Positions 11,126-23,256 of a stretch of DNA of 64,000 bases are shown in pieces. The stretch comes from Gossypium raimondii (taxonomy: Eukaryota; Streptophyta; Magnoliopsida; Malvales; Malvaceae). How positions within the stretch are numbered: the first letter of the stretch is position 1; each line of letters opens with the position of its first letter. Position numbers and translations under genes: made by a program. Location: positions 2,711,362-2,775,361 of the forward strand of contig NC_068566.1 in NCBI RefSeq assembly GCF_025698545.1, in the 5' to 3' direction. Below the pieces are notes generated by a model that worked only from the letters and a program-made list of their open reading frames with translations, had not been told where the DNA came from and did no database searches.

Positions 11126-12169
11126 TGCCACTTTCTCTCTACATTTATATTGGATCTTTTTTTTTTGGTATAATGATAAATTTAGCTTTTAATATTTATA
11201 TTTTTTGTCAAATTGGCCTTATTCTTTTTTTAGTTAAATTTCACACTCAAATTTTTTAAAAAAGGAGTCTAATTTAGTCATCATCCTTTAAAAAAGAGTT
11301 GAATTGTTTTGTTTAAGGAAATATGTATTAAACCGTTAAATTTTTAAACATAATAGCCTACATGATAATTTACTTGTTTAATACTAATTTTCTTGAACTT
11401 TTAATATATTTTTGATTTTTTAAATTTCTTTTAAAATTTTAACTTTTTTATTAGTATTGCATATAAGATAAATAGTATAATATCAAAATGAAGTTCGACT
11501 ATAGGTAAGGGTGTAACTAGAAAGGGGCAAGCAGTAGCCTTGCCCCTTTAGCTAAGTGATATATTATTAATTTTAGTCATTTATAGTTATAAAGCATTTA
11601 TATTAGCTGTTTTTAAACAATTTTTTTTTTACCTTTGGCCCAATGGAGAAATTAGAAATTCTTTAGAGGGGGCCGAAATTAAATTGTAATTTTTACGATA
11701 GCAAAAATGTAATTTCAACATTTTAATAGGCTATATCTTTATAATTTTTAAAGGATTAAATCAAATTCTTATATTTTTAGGAGGGGGCAAAGTGCAATTT
11801 AACCTTTACTAATTTAAATGTTTAAAAATTTTAAAGGGTCTAAATAAATTTTTTTCCATTTTAAGGGGGTTGGGGGCCCAGCCAGGTCCCATAGTTTCGC
11901 CCCTACTTTTGCCCTCTAACACTAAATTCCTGGCTTGGCCTTTGTTGCCACACCATCACTAAAAAATTAATATTTAAGTAAGCATTTCTATTAAAAACGA
12001 TTTGATTATTTTTGAAAGGTTAATGGTTAAATTTAACTTAAAAAGAATAATAGCCAAATTGAAAAAAATGTAAATGTTGAGGACTCAATTTGATATTATA
12101 TCTTTTGTTTTTATTGTTGTTAAAACTTTTTTTTTTTTTTAAGCAGAGAGTGATGTGCAATGCGTGAAA

Positions 12170-15100
12170 ATGTTAGTGAAGACAGGTGAAAAAACAATGG
12201 AGAATTCAAAGGGAGGAAAAGGGAAGAGATTGTGGAAGAAGGTGAAGTATCAACTGGTTGAATACCATTCATTACCTGGTTATTTGAGGGACAATGAGTA
12301 TATTGTTGGGCATTATAGATCTGAATGGCCAATGAAACAGCTTTTGCTTAGCATCTTCTCCATCCACAATGAGACTCTCAATGTTTGGACGTAAGTTTTC
12401 ATTTACCCCTTTTAGTTTTTTTGACAGTCAAAAGATAAAAGTATCATGGAGGCCAAAGCATCATGGAGCCCCCTGTATTAGTAGTTAGAATGGATTTTGC
12501 TCCATTTACTCAATAAATGGGAAAATTGGTCCTTGTATGTTAAATCTAAGAATAAATTGGTCCTTTCAATTAAAGTTTTCATCCATTTCTACTGTTAAAA
12601 ACTGGCATGGCTGACGGATAACAAAACAGTTACATGTGGTGTGCCACATGTAACTCATTTCGACGTGTACCTCGTGTTAATGTGCATGGACTAGTTTTTA
12701 ATAGTAGAAGTGGATGGAATTTTTAACTAAAGAACTAGTTTGCTATTTGATTTAATATATAAAGACTAATTTACTCATTTTTAGCACAGAAGGGACAAAA
12801 TGCAATCTAATTCCTAGTACAAAGGCCTCTATAATACTTTTCCCTACAATGAAGCATGGCCAAAGCTGGGAATTTTGTGATTAAAGTTTAAAAAAAAAAT
12901 TGAACATTTTTTGTCACTTTAGTCTTAATATTGGTTATTTGGATTAGTCTGACTCTCAAGTTTCAAATTTTAGTCAAACTATTGCTTTTTGGACAGAAAG
13001 TTTGATTAAGTTGTTAAATTTTAATAATAGTAATATGGTAATCAATGTATATTTTATTGTTAATATTAAAACCTTTTTATGATTTTTTTGAAAATATTTG
13101 AATCTTCTATGACATACATGTGGATTGTTACATTAATTGCCACATCACTGTTGTTAAAATTTTAATAATCCAATTAATTTTTCATCCAAAAAAAAGACTA
13201 AATTTGATGGTTGAGATTCAAAATGATTAAAAACATTAGGGTTCAAGAGCTAAATATGTTATTATGCAAAATTTTATTAAAATAATTTAAATTAAATACG
13301 TTAACTTTAAAAGGGACTCAAAATGAAATTTTATTTTATTTAACAAAAGGAGAAAATTGAATTATTAAAATATGAGTAGTACTAAAGTTGAATTTCATTT
13401 TTTAACCAAGGGACCAAGACCATTATTTGCGCATGACTACACCCATTGTGGCTTATTTGTACTATGATAAATAGAGGAAGAATTGTATGAAATTGTGATG
13501 GTATGAAACTGTGAATTCACGTCATCCTTATCACTTTCTAATAGGAGAATAACAAATCAGATTTTTCCTCTTTGAATCACAGTTTCATACAATCCATTCT
13601 TGTGATAATTAATGTTAGAGTACAGTGCACCACCATTTTGAGGTTTTTTATATAAGTAATACAAAAACAATAAAAAAATTACAAAAATAGCATAGTTACA
13701 AATTAATTATCAAACTGACATGTTTTTTACGATGTATTTTCGTAATATTTGTATGACAATTATTAATTTTGATAGGCATTTGATTGGGTTCTTCCTTTTC
13801 CTTGCCCTCACCATATACACTGCAATGAAAGTTCCAAAGGTTGTTGATCTTAACTCTTTGAGTCATATTCATGATATATTGAGAAAAGCGGATCTCCACA
13901 AATTACATTCCGAGCTCGTAACATGCTTGCCGTCGTTACCCAACATGTCCGATCTACACAAATTTCGAGATGAGTTAAAGACGTCGATCTCCGGTTGGCA
14001 TGTTCGTGAACTTCTATATAATTGTTTACCTGAGAGTTTCTCCTCTAGGAATCAATCCAATGTATGTGTTTATAGTAATGTTGCATGTTGCGTTTTATTG
14101 TTCAATAACATCTCATGCCATGTTTTTGAGTAAAAGTATCATAGAGAAGTTGAATTGCATTTTGGTTATTATACTCAAAAAAGGGTAAATTAGTTTATGT
14201 TCGTTAGATAAAAGAGCAAACTGGTCTTTTTATTAAAAAAATTCATCAATTTTACTATTAAAAACTAGTCTCTGTACGTCAATAGGTGGTACACATGACA
14301 TCTAATGTGTCATTGTCTGGTTATTCTGTCAACCACATTAATTTTTAACAGTACAAAAGGATGAAATTTTTAAAAGAAAGGATCAAATTGTTTTTTGATC
14401 TAACATACAACAATTAATTTTTCCATTTTTTGAGTAGAGAGGTAAAATGCAATCTAATTCCTAATACAGGAGTTTCTATGATACTTTTACCAAGATTTTG
14501 GTCATGTTTTGTTGTTAATTTTAGGTTAAGAATGTAGTTACATTTTATTTATTTGTTATTTGCAGAGGAGCATGAAGGAGGATGTGACAAACATAATAGC
14601 ACCATTGATGGTGAGACCGATAACGCGGTGGCCATTTTTCACCTTCTTGGGCGGTGCGATGTTTTGCCTGCTAGCTAGCAGTGCATGCCACCTCCTATCG
14701 TGCCATTCTGAGCGCATATCGTACATCGTACGCCGGCTAGACTATGCTGGCATCGCTGCTCTTATATCCACTTCCTTTTATCCACCGGTGTACTATTCTT
14801 TCATATGTGATCCATTCTTTTGTAGGCTCTACTTGGGATTCATAACCATCTTAGGAGTTGCAGCCATCTTGTTTTCATTCTTAGCGGGGTTTCATCGACC
14901 CGAATTTCGAACCCTTCGTGTATCCCTTTTCTTCGGCATGGGGATGTCCAGCATAGCACCGATCATTCACAAACTCATCTTGTTTTGGCACCAACCTGAG
15001 GCACTTCATACTACCCTTTACGAAGTTTTGATGGGGATTTTATATGGTATTGGGGCATTTGTGTACGCGGCGAGGATACCAGAACGGTGGATGCCAGGAA

Positions 15101-15219
15101 AATTCGACATTGCGGGACATAGTCACCAACTTTTTCACATCTTGGTTGTTGCTGGGGCATACACACATTATCGTGCCGGATTGGTTTACCTCGAATGGAG
15201 GGATCAACATGGATGTTGA
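12170..15219 (+). CDS. Heptahelical transmembrane protein (ADIPOR/PAQR family, HHP4/HHP5-like)
   Basis: Exons 12170-12390, 13776-14061 and 14566-15219 join through GT-AG introns into 386 residues, close to the Arabidopsis HHP4 length as I remember it. The PAQR family has seven membrane helices and a buried zinc site and is related to animal adiponectin receptors. Plant HHPs are linked to hormone, sugar and temperature responses. The N-terminal half has the family phrases LPGYLRDNEYI and HNETLNVWTHLIGF. The zinc-type residues are in place: SSACH (His 211), DYAG (Asp 228) and HSHQLFH (His 356 and His 360) near the C-terminus. Between helix 1 and helix 2 is a soluble insert of about 90 residues (95-185), typical of the HHP4/HHP5 subgroup. 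ATG 12170 is the first in-frame start after a stop at 12140. ATG 12197 is an alternative start. Confidence 0.93.
12434..12843. mobile_element. MITE, GGTAAAAGTATCATGG family (copy 4), in HHP intron 1
   Basis: The left end GATAAAAGTATCATGGAGG faces the complement of ATAATACTTTTCCC. The start phrase 'catcatggagccccctgtatta' looks partly duplicated just inside the left end, which explains the larger size. Non-coding. Confidence 0.75.
13474..13605. mobile_element. Short inverted-repeat MITE in HHP intron 1
   Basis: AATTGTATGAAATTGTGAT at the left is mirrored by ATCACAGTTTCATACAATCC at the right, leaving a loop of about 80 bp. It is non-coding, about 130 bp long and of unassigned superfamily. Confidence 0.55.
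14130..14491. mobile_element. MITE, GGTAAAAGTATCATGG family (copy 5), in HHP intron 2
   Basis: The left end AGTAAAAGTATCATAGAG faces the complement of CTATGATACTTTTACC. It takes up most of intron 2 (14062-14565) and ends about 75 bp before the exon 3 acceptor. Non-coding. Confidence 0.8.
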
Positions 15220-15319
15220 AACAAATTCAAATGTCAGGAAAAATAATTTTTGATTAGTGGAAAGGTTATTCAAGTGTATATATTTTTTAGTATAACAAAA
15301 ATAGGAGTGGACTGACGAA

Positions 15320-18100
15320 GGCCCCGTTCTTTATCCCGTTTGAGAAGTGCTTTTCCACCCAAAAGTGCTTTTCTCTTAAAAGCAGCAAAGAACGGCTTCC
15401 TTTTCTCATCCAATTTCTCCATCAAAAAAGTGCTTCTCCCTAGATGGAGAAGCTAAAAAAATCTCCTTTTCTTCTGCTGTAATTGCTTTTCGGTGAAAAT
15501 TGACCAAATACCCCTGTCTTCTCCCCCAAACGTTTTTCCCCTCTGCTGGCTCCTTCTTTCCCCTCTGCTGGTGAAACCCGATTTCTTTTCCCCATTTTCA
15601 GCTTTCAAAGCTTTATTTTCTGTTCTTTGTTCCTCTTCCGCAGCAGGTGAGAGTTTCTTTTATATTTCTTATTCTGTTTTATATTTTGAAGCTGTTGATT
15701 TGCTGTTGATTAAAAGTTTGAAGCTGTTGATTTGCTGGTATTTCTTGAGACAAATGATTTCAACTATGGTTTATTTTCTTGTTTCAATCTTCTATGTTCA
15801 CATTGTCTTATTTTGCTCTCCTTTGTTTGTTGAACTTCCCCAATAATCAATAACCAAAGAGAATGAGAACAACTCGACTTTTAGTTGAATATCTTTATTA
15901 AAATTTGTCTAATCTGGTGGTTTCTGAGAGGAAAAAAAATGGGATCCGTTTGCATTTGAAGATTCTTAAACTGTGTTCAAGCCTTTGTTGTTGCTCGTCT
16001 TGATGTTATTCGATCTAGAAATCATCAATGGAGGAAAAGCTGGTATGCATCAAAGCATTTTGTTCACGGTACTAGTCGTTCTAGGACGGATTCCTTCTTT
16101 ATACTGCTTTTGCTGTTAAGAGATGAAAAATAATACCCGACTTCTCTTACTGAACTGCACTCTAGCAATATTCAATTGACGTGCATGTTATGGTTTACAA
16201 TACGAGGATTTTTAGCCTAGTAGACTGGTTGAGGTGTGAGTTTACAAAGGTGGATAACGAGTATGCGGGATCTGGTAAGAGAGTTTACGTGGGAAGAGTG
16301 CTGGCTTTGGCTAATATGGGGTTTTGGTGCTTCAATCTGTTTGGGTTCTTGTTGCCTGTTTATCTACCTAAAGCTTTTAAGATGTCTTTACTCTTAAACT
16401 AGTCAAAGACTGAATACAATAGTAGAGTAGTTGAAATGAAATGTTCTCATTTCATATCTTCCCAGTAAAGTTAAATTGGTGTGGTTTGGTTTATTTGATT
16501 TTAAACCTTCTATATAATCTGTCTCTGTAATTTTGAATCTTGAAACCAACCATATTTCAGATATTTGGGAAGATCAGATTCGATAGATGGTGTTAGAATC
16601 CAAGTCACATGTATATATAGGTTGGATCAAGCTCCAAGTATATATATTTAGCTAGGCTGGCTATATTTTTTTCTGGTCCACATCAGTTTGAAAAAGTTGA
16701 CACATTGTTATGCAATTTGTACAAGGAGAAATAGCAAGCACTAAAACATATACCTTGGCACAGGTGGCAAACACCTGAGCCTTCGACCTTGATGTCTCTC
16801 TCCCATCATATACTTAAAAACTAAAGTTTAAGTTGAAAATATTAAAAATATTTGGTATGTAGGCAATGCTGTTCAATTTGTTGTCAGCTTACTGCAATTG
16901 TCTCATAAATTCTGAACTCTTTTTAATGTTTTATTAGGTTATTGCAATTCCTGAGTATAACCATGCCATAGGGTATGCATCAATAGCAGATTACAATACA
17001 CAGAAGCTTCCCAGAAACAATTTGTGAATGGGCAGAGGTGAGGTTGATTTTAGTGACCAATCCTTTTTGCTTATTTTCGCTTATTTGTATATGTAAATTG
17101 GCTGCAGTAATCTTTACAACGTTGTAATTGGTGTTTGGAGTTAATATCCTCCATTGTTTAATTGCTTCAATAGCAGCTCCATTTTTGTCTTATGGATAAG
17201 GTGTCATTTTCATTTTGTTTGGTTTCTTTTCAAGTCCTGTAGTGTTCTTGAATGCTTGTTGTGGATGTGTTACTAATGCCTATCAAGCTTAAATACACTC
17301 GAAATGATTGATGCAGGGTTATTGCAACTGTTATGGCTCTTTTGTTGGTATGTAGGCAATGCTGATTTTGTTGGTCTATTCAAAATACGTTCAACATCTG
17401 AGTTGAATTGAGCTTTTTTCTGTTAAAATAATTAACCGAATCGAACCAACTTCAATTAATTTTGTCGGCTTTCTATTGAATTGTTGTTTATATAACTTTT
17501 TTTTCTTTTGGTCCAAAGTTCATACCATTTTGAAACAATTATTGGCAAACATTACACTAAAATAGTAGTGTGCATTAAATTGGAACAAAAATATGACAAA
17601 CAATGTGCATTGTCATATATTAGAACAAACACATTATAACATTACAATACAATGACAGTTGAAACGAAATTGATAGGTGTTTAATTAATAAAAAATAAAA
17701 TATATTTTTTATAATAATACAATCGTGTCAATATCTAATTACAAATATTTAATTTTTATATTTAAATATTTAAATATAGTTTATATATTCTAATTAAATT
17801 TTATAAATAATTGATATTAATTACTTAGAAATATTTAAAATTAATATTATATATTAAAATATTAACAATAAGTTATAATAAATTATTTTTTTATATTTTT
17901 GCTAAAATATAATAATATTAACTAATTTGAACATTATTTAAATACATATTTGTTACTTTATAATCTCATGTCTAAAATGGACATTTTATCCTTCAAAAGC
18001 ACTTTTTGACAGCAATGCCAAACACTCAAATGTCTCAAAAGCACTTCTCAAAAGCACTTCTGAAAAGCACTTCTCAAAAGCACTTCTCAAAAGCAATATG
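15320..18100 (+). mobile_element. Probable non-autonomous DNA transposon with hairpin end and possible gene-fragment cargo
   Basis: It starts about 100 bp after the HHP stop codon. The left end carries a hairpin, CCGTTCTTT (15324-15332) facing AAAGAACGG (15387-15395), and several AAAAGTGCTTTT-like words. The right part (17970-18090) is full of the same word in the opposite sense. The first 350 bp resemble the left end of the Harbinger-bearing element at 35051 in order of parts: hairpin, AAGTGCTTTT words, CTCTGCTGG-rich leader, then a donor-like GGTGAG. In the middle, 16190-16402 reads open for about 70 codons, including a hydrophobic FWCFNLFGFLLPVYLP segment, and 16935-17030 holds another gene-like phrase. 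Neither is assigned. The exact right boundary is unclear. Confidence 0.5.
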
Positions 18101-18280
18101 TTCAATTAACCTATTATAGCTTACGTATAATTTCTTCGAAAATCAATCTCGAAGGATCCAGTTTCAACTTCTTATATTATGAAAATGGAAATAATACAGT
18201 AAGTTTTCTTAATAGAGCTTTTCCCCCATGTTTTTGAGGTTCTAAATTTTATTTTCAAGGAGAAAAAGAAAAATAATATG

Positions 18281-18354
18281 TGCTTTCGTTGAGAGTCGAA
18301 CTCAAGACCTCCCGCTTACTAAACGGGTGCTCTAACCAACTGAGCTACGAAAGC
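18281..18354 (-). tRNA. tRNA-Thr, anticodon AGT
   Basis: On the minus strand the 74-nt gene has an acceptor stem GCTTTCG/CGAAAGC, a D arm TAGCTCAGTTGGTTAGAGCA that doubles as the A box, an anticodon arm with loop TTAGTAA, and a T arm TTGAG-TTCGACT-CTCAA that holds the B box. There is no encoded CCA and no intron. A T-run (ATTTTTC then TTTTTC) follows within 20 bp, a polymerase III terminator. It reads ACU threonine codons, and ACC after inosine modification. Confidence 0.95.
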
Positions 18355-18996
18355 ATGGCGCTTAATGGCGGAAATTTTCTTTTCTCATTAGTTAATATGC
18401 AGTTGTCTACGGATAGCAATTACAGTTTAAGAATAATATTAACTATCATACAATAAAATATACAAAATAATTCTTTTATATCCACGTGTTTTTCATTTAC
18501 GATTTGAGATTAATTTTATTCTAACTACTTCTTTCTTCTAGATTGATACCTCCATTACTGTTAGTCCAATTGTTAAATCTATTTTAAAAGCTTAACTCAC
18601 TAACTATGTTCGCTTTTTTCAAGTTAGTACCTAAACTTTTTTTATCACAAGTGATACATAAATTTATTCTTCTGTTATTTTACACAAAAATGTTTTGCTC
18701 GTAAAACAAATTCCAACCAATAATAAATTACCATGTCATATAGCCTTTAAAAATATATTTTTAATTTTTAATTATTTTTTACATTATTTCTCTTTATTTT
18801 TTTCTTTTATTATTTCCTTATAATGTTTGGCAATGTCAGCAATGCTCAAAATTTAGCCTCTTGAGGTCGAGATACTAATGATTAATTTTGTGTTTGTATT
18901 TCACCCCATGCTTACTCGACTCATAATTGAAAAAGTTCTTTCATGAATCAAAACTAGTGTTTTTGGAACTAGATCGAGCCAAAAACCAATCGAGGT
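18355..18996. other. Gene-free DNA between tRNA and LTR nest
   Basis: No supported gene or complete repeat is seen here. Confidence 0.45.
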
Positions 18997-19165
18997 ACTA
19001 GTGTCACGAGCCGTGGATCAAAGCCCGTGATGAATGCATACAAACTATTCCATGGAGGTCTACTAATTAAATGGGTTTCAGTTGACCTACTTGAACTGGC
19101 CCGATTCGTGGAACACATGGAGAAGTTCATCTACTTGAAACTTTGGTGGCCCAGTGGAACACTCT

Positions 19166-21422
19166 TGTAACACTCGAACTCCCGACCTAATCGTGGAGTC
19201 CGAGTTACGAAGTGCCACATTTGTTGCCAAAGTAACTGCGTTCGCAAACTATCAGTGTGGTTATTTAATAGTTATTGATTCTTATACGATCTTACAGAAG
19301 CTTAAAAATTAAAGTAAAAATGAATAAGGATCAAAACGTAAATATTTCAACTTTTAAGGCTGACGTTGTGACGTGAGGTTGTCCCTCGTCGTAGTGTGAC
19401 AAACTGTTTTGGTCTTGTCATGACGTCGGGGTCCCTCGTCACGACGTGACTTGGAATTCGTCTCGTCCCGACGACAACTATCTAACGTTATGACGTGGAA
19501 TCCTCGTCGTGATGTCGTACGAATGACATTGCGACATCACCTACTGTCAACAATCAATCCAAAACTTGCAATTTTACCAATCTACCAAGGTATGAATACA
19601 CACATACTTCTCAATTTGACCAAGAGAATGGTTCTTATGCAAATATAGCATGTCTAAAACATACCTATGACACATTCAAACATGTCAATCTAGATCATAT
19701 TACATTTCAATTTAAACCAATCCAAATGTTACATACAACTCAATCTTTTATCAAGTTTCACGATAAGATTTCCAAACTTTTCCATTTGACTATGCTTAGT
19801 ATATCATGAAACACTCTAAACTAATCCAACCACAACTAAACATACATGCTCATGACTTAAGTCAACTAATACACCAATTTCATACCTATATATTATACAT
19901 AGAGTCTAACTACCTTATATACCAATCCATCCACCTAGCAAACTTACACATAAGATTACTACCAATAAATACCAAACATAACTTATCAAATATTGCAAAC
20001 ATTAGCTTCCCGTATGTATATGTACATTAAGGTTCACACACCAACAATCAAATTTAACTTCATTGACAATAAAATACCAAAACAACTTCACTAGCTACAT
20101 GCTAATTTGACCAACAAAGAGAATTTACAAACTTTATAGAGTTTGCGGTCTCGACTAGATGTTGAAGTCGATACTCGAAACTTTGCTTTAAGCCTAACCT
20201 ATACATGAGAAATAAACCGTATGATGAGTATGTTACTCAGCAGTATTCCTATGAAATCGAACAATATAAGGAGGTGGTATGCATCACCACACATAGAATC
20301 GTTATCTAAACTCTTGTTCCTTATAACTCAAGCATGAAAACATCATTCAATATACATTTCTAATACATAAAATCTCAAATCGGTTTATCCTTCAGACGAT
20401 AATCCGAGCTCATGAGTTCATGTTTAACTTACTTCAATCTGTCATCCTGGGTTGCTTGACAACGATGACTAGCCACCCCGGATTGCCCGCAAATGATGGT
20501 CTAGCATTTCGGATTGCCCGACAACGATGGTTTATTGATATAGTATTGTCATCCTGGATTGCCTGACCATGACTTGCTACCCTAGATTGCCCGACGACGA
20601 TGGCTTACCACCCCGGATTACCCGACAACGATGGTTTATCGATTCAAATTTGCCACCCTAGTCTATTAGGGACTTCCTATTTCCCAATTATACAACCAAT
20701 TTTACATTTTTTATAGTTTAGTCCCTAATGTACGAAACTATCAATTAACTTCATAGTTTAGTCCCTTTTCACCTCTAAGCTTAAAATCTATCAATTTAAT
20801 ACTTAAAACTTCAAGAAAATAACAATGATAACTTTCTAAAACTTTAACAGTTTTACAAATTGACACATGGGCTAGCTAGATTAAGCTCCCATGATCTCAA
20901 AAACATAAAACTTTTTTTTAAAAAAAGAAAAGAGACTAAATTAAACTAACCAAATTGAAGCCTAAAGATGATAGAACCCTAGCTGAAACTTCCTCCTCTT
21001 CAATTTCAATGTTCGGTGATGGAGAATGAGAAAGATGAAATTCTTTCTCTTTCTCTCCACTTTATGTTTTATTTCCTAATTTAATTTAGCTTACATTTTA
21101 TTTAATTTATATTTTTATAACATTTTTGCTATACGGTTTTAATAAGCTACCGTCCATTCATTCTTAAGTGGTATAATTATCACTTTAATCCTTGATCCAT
21201 TTCTAATTATTAAAAATTCATAGTAATTAAACTTTTACTACTTTTATAATTTAGTCCTTATACCTTAACTAATAACTAATTTGACAAAATTGCCTATCCA
21301 AAATTTAATTCACTTATAATATAACTCCGTAAATATTTAATAAGAATATTTACGAGTTCGGTTGACAAAAACAGGGTCCCGAAATTGAGTTTTTTGCCAC
21401 CATTGACTTTTAAGTCGTTACA
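19166..21422 (-). mobile_element. Solo LTR, about 2.26 kb, minus orientation
   Basis: The termini are TGTAACACTCG and GTCGTTACA. The flanks ACTCT (19161-19165) and ACTCC (21423-21427) agree at 4 of 5 bases. The opening resembles, in reverse, the end of many cotton-type gypsy LTRs. A set of short tandem units lies inside at 20440-20645. There is no internal coding region. It inserted into the older LTR at 19002-21921. Confidence 0.75.
20440..20645. repeat. Short tandem repeats inside the LTR
   Basis: A unit of the type CCGGATTGCCCGACAACGATGG recurs about seven times with variation between 20440 and 20645. The same words appear twice at 49868-49920, linking this LTR to the one starting at 49041. 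Confidence 0.75.
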
Positions 21423-21921
21423 ACTCCAGTAAAACTAGAGTTACCATGGTTAATATTTGTAACCCTAATGAATAAAATTGTATAAAGTTTAAATCCCTTA
21501 GGATTCTCATCTTGTAGATGAGCTTTAATCTTGTCCGTCGATGTAATTTAAACTATATTGTTGGATCTGGGGGAGCTCAACTATAAATAAAAGCCTTCTC
21601 TCTCATTTGTAATCATTCCATTGTACTTCATTATTGAGCTAAATAATATTTTTGAGAGCATTTACTCAAACACTTGGTGTACTATTATTTTCTTATGGCT
21701 TTTATGTTTGATTCAAGTCCATTTGTCTATTCGAGTTGCTTATGCTTTATTTTAGTGCCTTAGAGAATTTCCTTTGTTAATTCTTATTTTCGAGAATAAG
21801 GCTGACTTAGGTGGATTTGAAGTAAAGGAATCACTTAAGGCCCGTGATACTAGAATGAATATAAGGGTTGAACCCCTTGATTTATGAATTGATACAGATC
21901 AAGCTAAAATAATCAATTGCA

Positions 21922-23251
21922 CTAGTTGAGCTGGGTTTTTTTTAGTATTTTTTACATATTTTTTTATGAATTTGTTAATAATTTATTTGATTGAATTGAA
22001 TGAACCGATCAAATCAAAATTGGTGCCTGACCGATTCGACCATTGGTTCGATCTTGAAAACCTTGATCAAAACCATGAAGCTCAAGATGTTCACACCTAC
22101 TGAAAAAGTCCAAGATAAGAGGAAGAAAAGAGAAAGAAGATATAAAATAATATATAAAGAGAAAATAAAATTTTTTTATCTTCTTCTTTTTTTTTGTCAC
22201 ATATCAATTTTTTATTTAAAAAAAAAAAGGTTTACTAACGGTTGGACTAACAAAGCTATCAACTTGGGAGAAAAATGTAGTATAGGTACCAAAGTAAGAA
22301 AAATGGTATAATTTAAGTACCAATTTGTAAATTAAGCTTTTATTAAAAAGTAGACTTAGGACTAGTTTGGCATTGTTGTAGTAATTCGAAGTGCTTTTGA
22401 AAAGTTACATTTGAAAAAGTGTGATGAAAATTATAGTTTGTTAATTTCAAGTATTTGGCATGATTGTCTAAAATTGTAGTTAAGAGTTAAAATATTCATT
22501 TTAAACTTGGTAATGAAAAGTAAAAAAGAGTGACAAGTTCTATTAGTTTAGTAACAACAATTACTGTTAAATTAGCCCCATAACATGCATCTAACAAAGT
22601 TAACTATGCATAACTCGTCACATATCCATTCTTAAACATCTTAAAAAATATTAAGCTAGTTAATTTATGAAAAGCAAGACCCATCCTTAGCAGCCTTTAC
22701 TTTTTATAATTTTGTGAATTATAAGAGGATAGTAAAGCTCTAACAACAACGTAATTAACGCGACTCAAATACAAATCACATCTGAAACGGTAACTAAATT
22801 AATCATCGGGCCACGAATTTCTTAGCAACTTCTTTTTTAAATAAATACTAAATGACATGTTAAATGGGTTAGGGTCCAAACCCCAAGGTCCAGCTCCTAT
22901 AATTAGATTCATTTAATGCAAATTTCTTTTTAAAAGATATGGAAAATAAAGGTGTCATCAAATCTCGCGCCTTCAGTCATTGGCGATTTTATTTTTTATT
23001 TTTTTATAATCCCCTACAGCTCAAATTTTTTTTTTAGACAAATAGAATTTTCACAAACTATTTATGAAATGTGACTTTTATAAATATATTCATTCAAATT
23101 CAACAAATTTTAAAATAATAAAAAAAGTACTTAAAATTCTTTTTTTATGAAAAACAACAATTTCATTTTGGATAATTATTTTTTTGTTAAATAATTATAT
23201 AATAATATATTACATTAAAGTGAACAAAAAAAAAACTCAAAACTTTATCTT
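21922..23251. other. Gene-free DNA with a transposon end
   Basis: No gene. At about 22362-22560 a phrase, AGTTTGGCATTGTTGTAG with GTGCTTTTGAAAAG, resembles the complement of the right end of the 15.3-18.1 kb element (near 17985-18020), so this is probably a terminal remnant of a related transposon. Confidence 0.5.
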
Positions 23252-23256
23252 GTCCA

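Larger units (their letters stand above)
19002..21921 (+). mobile_element. Solo LTR (about 660 bp) interrupted by another LTR
   Basis: The left piece is 19002-19165, starting TGTCACGAGCC. The right piece is 21428 to about 21921 and carries a TATAAATAAA box near 21585 followed by a CT-rich leader. The flanks ACTAG before and (A)CTAG after are the likely target duplication. The younger element at 19166-21422 sits inside. No gag-pol region is visible, so this is a solo LTR fossil of an LTR retrotransposon. Confidence 0.65.

Noticed and set aside
13720-14133. A 137-codon continuous frame as a separate gene
   Set aside because: It is exon 2 of the HHP gene with intron sequence read through on both sides.
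22000-22311. A 103-codon Lys-rich frame
   Set aside because: Product of A-rich tracts in gene-free DNA; no motif.
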